NCBI RefSeq assembly: GCF_008087625.1
Contig: NZ_CP042997.1
Location: forward strand, 4,216,001-4,280,000
DNA length: 64,000 nt
DNA from: Aquisphaera giovannonii
GTDB lineage: Bacteria; Planctomycetota; Planctomycetia; Isosphaerales; Isosphaeraceae
Direction of reading: 5' to 3'
Positions 1 to 7,481 of this stretch are shown in pieces. A program made the translations under genes and the position numbers. The notes beneath the pieces are model-generated. The model did no database searches. It was not told the DNA's origin and saw only the letters and a program-made list of their open reading frames with translations. Each line of letters begins with the position of its first letter. Positions within the stretch are counted from its first letter, which is position 1.

Positions 1-908
1 CGGTGCATCACGTGCACCTGAGCCGGGCCGCCGGACGGCTCGCGCCCCAATCGCTCGGCGAGCCCGGGATCCAGCGGCGTGTCCGTGCCCTCGTCCCCCG
101 CCGGGGGCGGGCCGTCGTCGGCCAGGGCCAGGTCGAGGCCGCGGGCCAGCAGCTCCGAGGCGATCGCCCGGTTGACCAGGCCCAGCGAGTGCAGCCCACG
201 GACGTCCCCGTCCCAGGCCACCCGCACCGGGCCGTCATGGACGGCGGCCGAGCCGGTCGCGCCCGCGGGGGCTTGCTTCTGGAGGAAGGCGACCTCGGTG
301 CCCTCGATGTGGATCACCGGCTCGGCGAAGCCGATCGCCTCCACCGCCTGACGGACCTCGACCCAGGGGACGGGGCTGCCGAAGTCGTGCCAGACGAGCC
401 AGCCGCAGGGGGCCAGGGCGTCGTAGGACTTGCGGCTGTCGGCCAGCGCGTGGGCGAAGTCGTGGCCGCCGTCGACGAACGCGAAGTCCAGCGGCGCCAG
501 CCGGCCGAAGTCGTAGCCGAGCGAGTCGGCCGTGATGAAGAACGCCTTCTGCACGGTGCCGAAGTGGTCGGCGAACCGCCCCCGCTCGGCGAGCGTCGGC
601 ACCTCGTCGAGCTGCTCCGCCGCCCCCGCGGCGGCCCGCGGCATCCCGCGGACCAGGTCGATGGTGAAGACCTTCGCGTCCTCGGAAGACCACCGAGTGA
701 GGTTGGCCGTCATGTGCCCCAAAGCCGTGCCGACCTCGAGGATCCGCGCCGGACGGGCGTGGCACAGCAGCGTCAGCACCGCAGCCGTGTCGGCCTCGCG
801 GGTGTAGCCGCAGAGCGCCCCGCCTAGATCAGGGGCGCCGAACCGGCCGTGGAACTCTTCGCGTGTGATGGGCACGACGCGGGTGGAGGACCGAATCTGT
901 GAAGTCAT
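1..908 (-). CDS. Methyltransferase-glycosyltransferase fusion protein, 3' end beyond window
   Basis: The minus-strand frame starting at ATG 908 stays open to position 1, so the C-terminus is missing. Residues about 40-200 form a class I SAM-dependent methyltransferase: ILEVGTALGHMT is the SAM-binding glycine loop and DFAFVDGGHDF is the acidic motif of the Methyltransf_24 type. After about residue 220 a second module begins with VRVAWDGDVRGLHSLGLVN, which resembles the start of planctomycete glycosyltransferases; the part up to the edge ends in AQVHVMH. A GTG at 875 (VPITREEF) is an alternative start, but the ATG adds a plausible MTSQIRSST leader. Expected role: modification and transfer of sugars in surface polysaccharide or a glycoconjugate; the substrate cannot be told. 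About 2 kb upstream on the same strand lies a broken second glycosyltransferase, so this was probably part of a glycan cluster now split by an insertion sequence. The family assignment of the second module is inference from a short stretch. Confidence 0.8.
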   Translation of the reverse strand, partial: MTSQIRSSTRVVPITREEFHGRFGAPDLGGALCGYTREADTAAVLTLLCHARPARILEVGTALGHMTANLTRWSSEDAKVFTIDLVRGMPRAAAGAAEQLDEVPTLAERGRFADHFGTVQKAFFITADSLGYDFGRLAPLDFAFVDGGHDFAHALADSRKSYDALAPCGWLVWHDFGSPVPWVEVRQAVEAIGFAEPVIHIEGTEVAFLQKQAPAGATGSAAVHDGPVRVAWDGDVRGLHSLGLVNRAIASELLARGLDLALADDGPPPAGDEGTDTPLDPGLAERLGREPSGGPAQVHVMH

Positions 909-1065
909 CGAGGATCCACCCGCGTTGCCTGTTGAGTACACCGTGGGGTCGAAGGACTTGACCCACCCACGCGCGTCCCGACTCCGGTTCCTCTATGTCA
1001 GGTGTACACGCCGGCCCGGCGACGAATCGAAATTGCCCAGTCTGTGCAGAATTCGGGCAGATATA

Positions 1066-1075
1066 AGAATGTCCC
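1066..1075. repeat. Left target-site duplication of the IS4 element
   Basis: AGAATGTCCC is repeated at 2571-2580 directly beyond the right end of the IS. It may be 9 bp if the last C belongs to the element. Confidence 0.8.
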
Positions 1076-1203
1076 GAATGCCACGAACTTAGTGCACAAA
1101 GCCTTCGGCGTGAACGACTTGTAGCTTCTTGATGGCCGAGGGGGCCCGCGGGCATCCTGGCGGTTTGTCTAGGACGCACCGAGAGGCCGCACGGAGCCCC
1201 CCC

Positions 1204-2556
1204 ATGCCGAACCGCATGATCTCCATCCTCGGCCGCCTGCGCCAAGACGTGGCCGCCGCGATCTCCGCGGAGACGATCGAGGCCGCCTGCAAGGAGGTCG
1301 GCTACCGCTGGCGCCGGCGCAAGCTCGGGCCGGTGGAGACCATCTATCTGTTCCTCGTGCAGGTCCTCCTGGAGGACACATCCTGCCGGCACGTCGTCCG
1401 GATCGGCGGCCGCGAGTTCACCGACACGGCCTATTGCAAGGCCCGCTCGCGGCTGCCCCTGGCCGTCTTCCTCGAGCTCGTCCGGCGGGTCGCCGCGGCG
1501 GTCCGCGGCGCCTCGGAGGACTCCCGCTGGCATGGCCACCGCGTCTGGGTCGTCGACGGCTCCAGCGTCTCGATGCCCGACGCCCCGGAGCTGCAGGGGC
1601 ACTTCGGCCAGCCCGGCGGTCAGCGCCCCGGATGCGGCTTCCCGGTGGCCAAGCTGCTGATGCTCTTCCACGTCGGCACCGGCATGCTGCTGCGGGTCAC
1701 GGCGGCGCCGCTGCGGTCCCACGACATGTCCGGGGCGGGCGCGATCTCGGGGGGCCTGGAGCCGGGCGACGTACTCCTCGGAGATCGCGGCTTCCGCTCT
1801 TATGCTCACATGGCGATGTTGCTCGGACGCGGTATTTCGGCGGTGTTCCGCATGCACCAGCAGGTGAACGTCGACTTCGCGCCGGGGCGGCCGACGGCCC
1901 GAAGGAAGGGCCCGTACCCTCGGCCGCAGGGCCTGCCGAGCTCCCGCTGGGTGCTGGCCCACGGGCCGCAGGACCAGGTGGTCGCCTGGCCCAAGCCCAA
2001 GGGCCGGCCCGGGTGGATGACGGAGGAGGAGTACGCGGCGCTGCCGGAGGAGATCCTGGTCCGCGAGCTGCGGTACGAGGTGGCGACGCCGGGCTACCGC
2101 GTGCGCCGGGTGACGCTGGCGACGACGCTGCTGGACGCGGCGGCGTACCCGGCCGTCGAGCTGGCGGAGCTGTACTACCGGAGGTGGCGGGTGGAGCACA
2201 ACCTCCGACATATGAAAATCACGATGAAAATGGATGTTCTCAAGTGCACGACCGTCGAAGGGGTGTTGAAGGAGCTGGCGATGTACGCGATCGCCTACAA
2301 CCTGGTGCGCTCGGCGATGCTGGAGTCGGCGCGGCTGCAGCGGGTGGACCCGGACCGGATCAGCCTGATCGACGGCCTCCGCTGGCTGACCGCCCCGGCG
2401 GGCGAGTGCGAGTCGCCGGTGCTGGTCGTCAACCCGTCGCGCCGCGGCCGCTACGAGCCGCGCGTGAAGAAGCGCCGGCCCAAGCAGTACCTGCGGATGA
2501 CCAAGCCCCGGCGGGAATACCACAAAGATCTTCTACAGCAATGGGTTGCGGCTTAA
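1204..2556 (+). CDS. IS4-family DDE transposase
   Basis: The 450-residue protein catalyses cut-and-paste movement of the surrounding element. The DDE catalytic triad is visible: D118 in VVDGSS, D194 in LLGDRGF, and E331 in the IS4 signature Y324-x2-R327-x3-E331-x6-K338 (YYRRWRVEHNLRHMK). The length is normal for the family and no frameshift or stop interrupts it. The start at 1204 (MPNRMISILGRL) is chosen because the open frame upstream, from 1129, contains non-protein-like sequence; 1204 also lies 128 bp inside the left inverted repeat, leaving room for a promoter. The gene ends just inside the right inverted repeat, as usual for IS4 elements. The codons around 2205-2250 (MKITMKMDV) are AT-richer than the rest, and the gene as a whole is a mobile-element gene rather than part of the flanking glycan cluster. 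Confidence 0.93.
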   Translation: MPNRMISILGRLRQDVAAAISAETIEAACKEVGYRWRRRKLGPVETIYLFLVQVLLEDTSCRHVVRIGGREFTDTAYCKARSRLPLAVFLELVRRVAAAVRGASEDSRWHGHRVWVVDGSSVSMPDAPELQGHFGQPGGQRPGCGFPVAKLLMLFHVGTGMLLRVTAAPLRSHDMSGAGAISGGLEPGDVLLGDRGFRSYAHMAMLLGRGISAVFRMHQQVNVDFAPGRPTARRKGPYPRPQGLPSSRWVLAHGPQDQVVAWPKPKGRPGWMTEEEYAALPEEILVRELRYEVATPGYRVRRVTLATTLLDAAAYPAVELAELYYRRWRVEHNLRHMKITMKMDVLKCTTVEGVLKELAMYAIAYNLVRSAMLESARLQRVDPDRISLIDGLRWLTAPAGECESPVLVVNPSRRGRYEPRVKKRRPKQYLRMTKPRREYHKDLLQQWVAA

Positions 2557-2570
2557 GTTTGTGGCACTCC
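2553..2570 (-). repeat. Right terminal inverted repeat of the IS4 element
   Basis: Read as reverse complement from 2569 it gives GAGTGCCACAAACTTAA, matching the left end at 1076-1092 (GAATGCCACGAACTTAG) in 14 of 17 bases. It overlaps the transposase stop codon. Confidence 0.85.
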
Positions 2571-2735
2571 AGAATGTCCCCTTTGGCCTCCTGTCCCCTT
2601 TGGCCTCCCCCCCTTTGGCCTCCCCCAGAATGTCCCCTTTGGCCTCCCCTGTCCCCTTTGGCCTCCCCCTTTGGCCTCCCCAGAATGTCCCCTTTGGCCT
2701 CCCCCCTTTGGCCTCCCCCCCTTTGGCCTCCCCCG
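2571..2735. repeat. Pyrimidine-rich CTTTGGCCTCC repeat array
   Basis: About 165 bp contain nine copies of CTTTGGCCTCC, separated by runs of C or by TGTCCC. Three copies are preceded by AGAATGTCCC (at 2571, around 2628 and around 2682), giving a rough higher-order unit. One strand is almost free of A and holds G only in GG pairs or TG steps, so the array is strongly strand-asymmetric. It abuts the IS on the left and the truncated glycosyltransferase on the right at 2735. The units vary in spacing, so this is a degenerate tandem array, not a CRISPR. All minus-strand frames read through it as low-complexity peptides rich in G, Q, R and K. Confidence 0.85.
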
Positions 2736-2911
2736 AGCGTGGCGAGGGCGTCGTCCACGGTCGTCTCCTTCTCGTAGTCGAGTACCCCGGCCGTGAGCGC
2801 CCGGCACTCCGCCCCGCGGGAGGCGAGCAATTCGAGCAGCTCCCGCGTCGCGATCGCGGCACCGCTGGAGGGGTCGAGGAGGCAGTGGATCGATGAGAAG
2901 AGCAGACGCAT
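2735..2911 (-). pseudogene. N-terminal fragment of a glycosyltransferase, truncated by the repeat array
   Basis: From ATG 2911 the minus strand encodes 59 residues that look like the start of a planctomycete group 4 glycosyltransferase: MRLLFSSIHCLLDPSSG, followed by AAIATRELLELLASRG, matches the Rossmann-like N-terminal strand, DPSSGAA loop and helix. The protein-like sequence stops at DALATLG (2735), exactly where the CTTTGGCCTCC array begins. Beyond that the frame gives only low-complexity repeats and then the antisense of the transposase. A full enzyme would need about 350-400 residues, so this is a remnant. It has the same orientation as the methyltransferase-glycosyltransferase gene at 1-908. 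No remaining part of its C-terminus is seen between 909 and 1065. The family call rests on the N-terminus only. Confidence 0.75.
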
Positions 2912-3917
2912 GCGCCACCGCCCCGGGCCGTGCCCGCCGATGAGGTTGCCCGAGAAGGACGGATCCGAGGCCGGCGATCTCAACCCATGAGCCGCGCCGG
3001 TGCAAGCGGCAAGGATGAAGGAACGGTCGGATTGCGACGCCTGCGGCGGTTCGACTCACAAGAGAACCGAGAAATCGGCGGGGCGGGCCGCGAAATCGAG
3101 CAACCATGGCGCTAGTTACCCATAGAGGGAACGCGATTCGCCATGCTCGTCGGATCGAGGCTCGCGGATGGCCTGGGCCGGAGGACCTCGCCCCTCGCGG
3201 TTTCCGTTCGCCCCGCCGAAATCGGGGACCGCCTTGCGCGGAGCGTATCCCGGGGGTGTTGCGTGGCCGGCGTGGGACTCTCGTCCTCGCGGGATTGGAA
3301 CTCGAATTCCATGCGGCCGCGAAGCACCGGGCAACCTTGGCAATTCGGCATTCGGTGCGGCGAGGGGATCGTCGTCGGCCCGCCAGGGGCATGTCGGGGG
3401 GCGGATTTCCTCCCCGAGGGGGGTGGCGAAGCCGATTTTTTCTCGCCCCAAGTCTCAGCCACATTAGAAGAAGCGTCAAGAACGCCGCGACAACCAGGCG
3501 CGACGAGTGAACCCACGCGGAGAGGTTGCCTCGACCGCCGGGCAGGGCCTCGACTGCTGCGACCGCCCGTCCACCGCGGTGCCGCTCCCCCGCCCGCCGC
3601 GGCCACCACGGGCGTTCCCGCCTCAGCCGGAAGGACGCGGCAGGAATTGACGGGACGCGGGGGTGGCGAAGCCGACGAATTCCGATCGTAAACCCATATG
3701 AATCATGTACTAACACCAATTTCACCGCGACAAACCTCGCGACAACCGGAGCCACCGACATGCCCCGATCGCTGGGGGAGGGCATAGGAGGGACGGGACG
3801 AGGGGGATGGCCGATGGACGGTCGGGGGACCTGGAAACGGATGGGGCCGGGCTTCCGGACGGCCGGCGGCCTGGGATCAGGCGGGGTCGTCGAGCGTGGG
3901 GCTCTCGCCCGGCCGGC
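2912..3917. other. Intergenic region of about 1 kb with a short duplicated motif
   Basis: No convincing gene is seen; the open frames on both strands have biased, non-protein-like composition. GGGTGGCGAAGCCGA occurs twice in the same orientation, at 3421-3435 and 3661-3675, exactly 240 bp apart and each preceded by a G run. A short AT-richer stretch (about 3690-3760) holds two CGCGACAA repeats close together. The region may carry a dispersed non-coding repeat. Confidence 0.5.
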
Positions 3918-6900
3918 TCACGAGGGCGACGGGGCAGGGCGGGCGACGGGCTTGCGGGCGACGGGGAGGATGATGCGGAAGGCGGTGCCCTCGCCGGGGG
4001 TGCTCTGGACCTCGATCCGGCCGCCGTGGTCCTGGACGATGCCGTGGGTGATGCTCAGGCCCAGGCCGGTGCCCTCGCCGACCTTCTTGGTGGTGAAGAA
4101 GGGGTCGAAGATGTGGGGGAGCGACTCGGGCGGGATGCCGCAGCCGTTGTCCGCGATCTCGATCACGACCTCGTCGCCGCCGTCGAGGGCCGCGGTCCGC
4201 AGGACGATCCGGCCGCCCTCGGCGCGGGCCGATTCGACGGCCTGCATCGCGTTGACCAGGAGGTTGAGGAACACCTGGTTGATCTGCACGGGCGAGGCGG
4301 CGATGTGCGGGAGGTCGCCCAGGTGCTCCTCGACTTCGATCCGCCGCCGCTCGAGGCGGCCGCGGATCATCTCCAGGGCGGCGGCAAGGGCGTCGTGGAC
4401 GTCGAGTTGGTCCACCGCGGCGCGGTCCAGGCGGGTGAAGCCGCGGAGGTTGTTGACGATCTCGGCCACCCGCTTCACGCCCTGCCGGGTGCTGACCAGG
4501 ATCTTCTCCAGGTGTGCCCGGATGTAGGCGAAGTCGCACTCCTCGTCGAGCCGGCGCACCCCTTCCAGGACCGCCGGCGCATGGGCCGCGAGGGCCTCGC
4601 CGGCGTCGTCGTAGAGCGCCAGGAGCTTCAGCACCGAGCCCATGTCCCGCTCCAGGACGGCGAGGTTGTTGGCGACGTAGGCCAGGGGGTTGTTGATCTC
4701 GTGGGCGACCCCCGCGCTGAGCATGCCCAGGGACGCGAGCTTCTCCGACTGGACCATCCGGGAATGGATCTGCTGCCGCTCGATGAACTGGCCGATCTGC
4801 CGCCCCAGGTTGGTCGCCATCTCCATCAGGTCGTCGTCGCGGGCGCGGGGCGTCCGGCTGAAGAACTCCAGGACGCCCAGGCAGTCGCCCCGCCCGGAGA
4901 CCGGGACGGCGAAGGCCGAGCGGAGCCCGACCGCGGCGGCGACGCTCGCCCGCGGGAACGCCGGCTCGGCGGCGATGTCCTCGATCCAGGCGGCCCGCTG
5001 GCTCTCCCAGACCCGGCCGGGGAGGCCCTCGCCGCGGGCGAAGGCCGCGGCCCTGGTGGGGCCGTCGAAGGCGGAGAGGTCGGCCCCGGGGGCCCGCCAG
5101 GTGCTGGAGCAGCGGATCCGGTCGGCGCCGGCGTCCACCCGCCAGAAGCCGCCGAAGTCCCAGTCCAGGTCGCGGCCCAGGATCTCGAGGATCGCCGGGC
5201 TCACCTCGTTGAGCGATTCGCTCTCGGCGAGGACGCGCGTCGCGGCGTACTGCACGGCGAGCCGCCGCTCCCCGGTCTTCCGCCGGGTGATGTCGTTGAA
5301 GACCACGAGGCCGCCCCGGATCTCCCCGCCCTCACCCCGCAGCGGGCGGGCGTTGATGAGCATCCAGGAGCCGTCGCGGCGGCTCGGGTGGGCGATGTAG
5401 AGCTCCGCCAGGTCGATGACCTCCCCGCGGATGGCGCGATAGAGCGGCAGGTCCTCGGTGGCGAAGGGGGTGGCCCGGTCCGGGTGGTACACGTCGTAGA
5501 GCGGCCTCCATCGGCCCCCCTCGCCGACGTGATCGCCGCGGCCCAGCCTCCGCTCGGCGGCCGGGTTGATGACGAGCGGGCGCCCCTGGCGGTCGGCGAC
5601 GACGACCCCCTCGCGCATGCAGTCGAGGACCGAGCGGAGGATCTCCGTCTGCTCCCGGAGCGCGGCCTCGGACTTCTTCAGCTCGGCCGCCTGGCCCTCC
5701 AGGTCGCGGTTCAGCCGGCCGATCTCCTCGACGTGCCGCAGGGCGTCCAGCGTCCTCGCGGCGTGGCTCGCCAGCGACTCCAGCGGACGGAGGTCGACGC
5801 GGCCGGGGTCGAGGACCTCCGGCGTGGCCACCTGGAGCGTGCCCATGACCTCGTCGCCCGCCAGCGGGAGGACGATCTGGCCGTGGAACCGCGCCAGGGC
5901 GATCGCCGCCTGGTCGCAGCGGGGGTCCGCGCACGAGTCGGGGATGACGACGGTCCGGCCCGAGCGGACGACCTCCGCGAGGATGTCCGAGCCGCCCAGC
6001 GGGCGGACCGTCAGGTCCACGAGGCCGGTCATCGTGCCCTCGCCGCGGACGCCCCGCACCACGCCCGCCTCGCGGTCCACCAGCGAGATCATCGCCAGGT
6101 CGTAGCCGAGCTGGCGGCACGAGCGGAGCACCGAGTCGAACGTCTTGTCGATGTTCCGCGGGTCGAGCCGGGACGTCGAGATCTCGAAGAGGGCGCCCAG
6201 GAGGTCGCGGGCGGCCTCCAGGTCCCGCGTCCTGGCGGCGATCCGCCGCTCGAGGTCGGCGTGGGACCGCGAGATCTGCTGGCTCATCCGGCGGAAGGCC
6301 TGGGCGAGGGTGCCGACCTCGTCGCCGGGCGGCACGTCGATCGCGGAGGCGGCCTGCATGTCGCCGCCGGCGATGGCGTCGGCGGTGGCCGCGAGCTTGC
6401 GGATCGGCCGGGTGTGCTGCCGGGCGATGGCGTACGACGCCGCCAGCCCGAGCGCCAGGATCAGGCCGCCCACGCCCAGGAGCAGGCGGCGGAGCCGGCG
6501 GACCGGCGCGTAGGCCTCGTCGGCGTTGACCTTGGCGACGACGCCCCACCCGCGGTAGCCGACGGGCTCGAAGGAGGCCAGGACGTCGCGGCCCCCGTGG
6601 TCGCTGGTCTGCATGAACCCGCTCTCGCCGGCCACGGCGCGGCTCATCGCCGGGACGCGATCCCTCGGGAACTCGACCTCGCGCGGCTCCAGCCTCGGGG
6701 GGAAGAGGTACCGGATGTCGTCGCCGCCCCCGGCGTTCGCCCCAATGAGGACCTCGCCCGTCTCGCCGAGGTGCCGCGGGGCGGCGATGTGGGCGACGAC
6801 CGGCGCGAGGTCCATCACGAGCATGTACGAGCCGACGACCTCCCCGGACCTGGTCGTCGCGGCCATCCGGAAGAGCGCGGCCGACTTCCCCGCGACGAGC

Positions 6901-7436
6901 GCCGGCAGGCCGACGAGCGTCGGGCCGTCGGCTGCGTCCGGCGCGTCGCCCCGGGGGGCACGGCGGCCCGTGAACGGGCCGATCAACTCGCCGGGCCCGC
7001 TGGAGGCGAGCCGGCGGCCGTCCGGGTCCTCGATCCAGAAGGCGAGCAGGCCCTCGGTGTCGTCGAGGACCTCGTCGAGCGACCACGGGCTGCCCCGCGA
7101 GGCGCCGCCCGCCGGCGGACCGTGCCCGGGCAGGTAGTGCTCCAGCGCCTCCCGCAGACGGTAGCGGCTGGCGAGGGTGCGGATCCGCTCCTCCAGGTGG
7201 GCGATCTCGGTCAGCAGCAGCGCCCGCCGATCATCGGCAACCGCCGAGAGTCGGCTGCGGAGCTGCTCGCGGAAGATCCGGCCGGTGTAGACGTAGCCGA
7301 TCGAGATCAGGGCCCCGGCCGTCAGGGCCACCAGCAGCCCGACGAAGAGGGTCAGCTTGAGCACGATCGACTGGCGGCGGAGCGCCTCAGGCGCCGCGTC
7401 GATCGGGGTCGCGATCAGGTTGCGGAGCGTGCCCAT
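3918..7436 (-). CDS. Multidomain membrane sensor histidine kinase
   Basis: This 1172-residue protein should sense an outside signal and autophosphorylate on histidine. Order of parts: membrane segment about 27-50; an extracytoplasmic Cache-like region about 51-310; second membrane segment about 317-337; HAMP linker about 340-395; a GAF-like domain about 410-565; a PAS domain about 595-720; a second GAF-like domain about 735-885; dimerisation/phosphoacceptor domain with H912 in [14 protein letters not shown]; and a C-terminal HATPase with N box ([14 protein letters not shown]), G1 (DNGCGIP) and G2 (GTGLGLSI). No receiver domain and no neighbouring response regulator are present, so the partner is encoded elsewhere. 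The gene lies 45 bp behind the GH127 glycosidase gene on the same strand and may be co-transcribed with it. The kinase class is very sure; the ligand is unknown. Confidence 0.95.
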   Translation of the reverse strand: MGTLRNLIATPIDAAPEALRRQSIVLKLTLFVGLLVALTAGALISIGYVYTGRIFREQLRSRLSAVADDRRALLLTEIAHLEERIRTLASRYRLREALEHYLPGHGPPAGGASRGSPWSLDEVLDDTEGLLAFWIEDPDGRRLASSGPGELIGPFTGRRAPRGDAPDAADGPTLVGLPALVAGKSAALFRMAATTRSGEVVGSYMLVMDLAPVVAHIAAPRHLGETGEVLIGANAGGGDDIRYLFPPRLEPREVEFPRDRVPAMSRAVAGESGFMQTSDHGGRDVLASFEPVGYRGWGVVAKVNADEAYAPVRRLRRLLLGVGGLILALGLAASYAIARQHTRPIRKLAATADAIAGGDMQAASAIDVPPGDEVGTLAQAFRRMSQQISRSHADLERRIAARTRDLEAARDLLGALFEISTSRLDPRNIDKTFDSVLRSCRQLGYDLAMISLVDREAGVVRGVRGEGTMTGLVDLTVRPLGGSDILAEVVRSGRTVVIPDSCADPRCDQAAIALARFHGQIVLPLAGDEVMGTLQVATPEVLDPGRVDLRPLESLASHAARTLDALRHVEEIGRLNRDLEGQAAELKKSEAALREQTEILRSVLDCMREGVVVADRQGRPLVINPAAERRLGRGDHVGEGGRWRPLYDVYHPDRATPFATEDLPLYRAIRGEVIDLAELYIAHPSRRDGSWMLINARPLRGEGGEIRGGLVVFNDITRRKTGERRLAVQYAATRVLAESESLNEVSPAILEILGRDLDWDFGGFWRVDAGADRIRCSSTWRAPGADLSAFDGPTRAAAFARGEGLPGRVWESQRAAWIEDIAAEPAFPRASVAAAVGLRSAFAVPVSGRGDCLGVLEFFSRTPRARDDDLMEMATNLGRQIGQFIERQQIHSRMVQSEKLASLGMLSAGVAHEINNPLAYVANNLAVLERDMGSVLKLLALYDDAGEALAAHAPAVLEGVRRLDEECDFAYIRAHLEKILVSTRQGVKRVAEIVNNLRGFTRLDRAAVDQLDVHDALAAALEMIRGRLERRRIEVEEHLGDLPHIAASPVQINQVFLNLLVNAMQAVESARAEGGRIVLRTAALDGGDEVVIEIADNGCGIPPESLPHIFDPFFTTKKVGEGTGLGLSITHGIVQDHGGRIEVQSTPGEGTAFRIILPVARKPVARPAPSPS

Positions 7437-7481
7437 GAAGGATGCGCGTCCCCTCGCTCTGCGGGCCTCTCGGACGGACGA

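Larger units (their letters stand above)
1076..2570 (+). mobile_element. Complete IS4-family insertion sequence
   Basis: The element carries one transposase gene and has imperfect terminal inverted repeats. The left end, reading inwards from 1076, is GAATGCCACGAACTTAG; the right end, read as reverse complement inwards from 2569, is GAGTGCCACAAACTTAA, matching at 14 of 17 positions. The ten bases AGAATGTCCC stand immediately outside both ends (1066-1075 and 2571-2580), which fits the 9-12 bp target duplication typical of IS4 elements. If the duplication is 9 bp, the element begins at 1075 instead. Intact ends, an intact reading frame and an exact duplication suggest recent insertion. The right copy of the target also opens a CTTTGGCCTCC repeat array, so the insertion hit the edge of that array. 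Confidence 0.88.

Noticed and set aside
829-2523. Minus-strand open frame of 564 codons over the IS
   Set aside because: It is antisense to the transposase with its complete DDE and YREK motifs.
2571-2735. Repeat array considered as a CRISPR
   Set aside because: Units are only about 11 bp, spacers are just C-runs of changing length, and no cas gene is near.
3143-3691. Open frames on both strands in the 1-kb gap
   Set aside because: All are Arg/Pro/Gly-rich, overlap one another in several frames and show no GC3 bias typical of real genes here.
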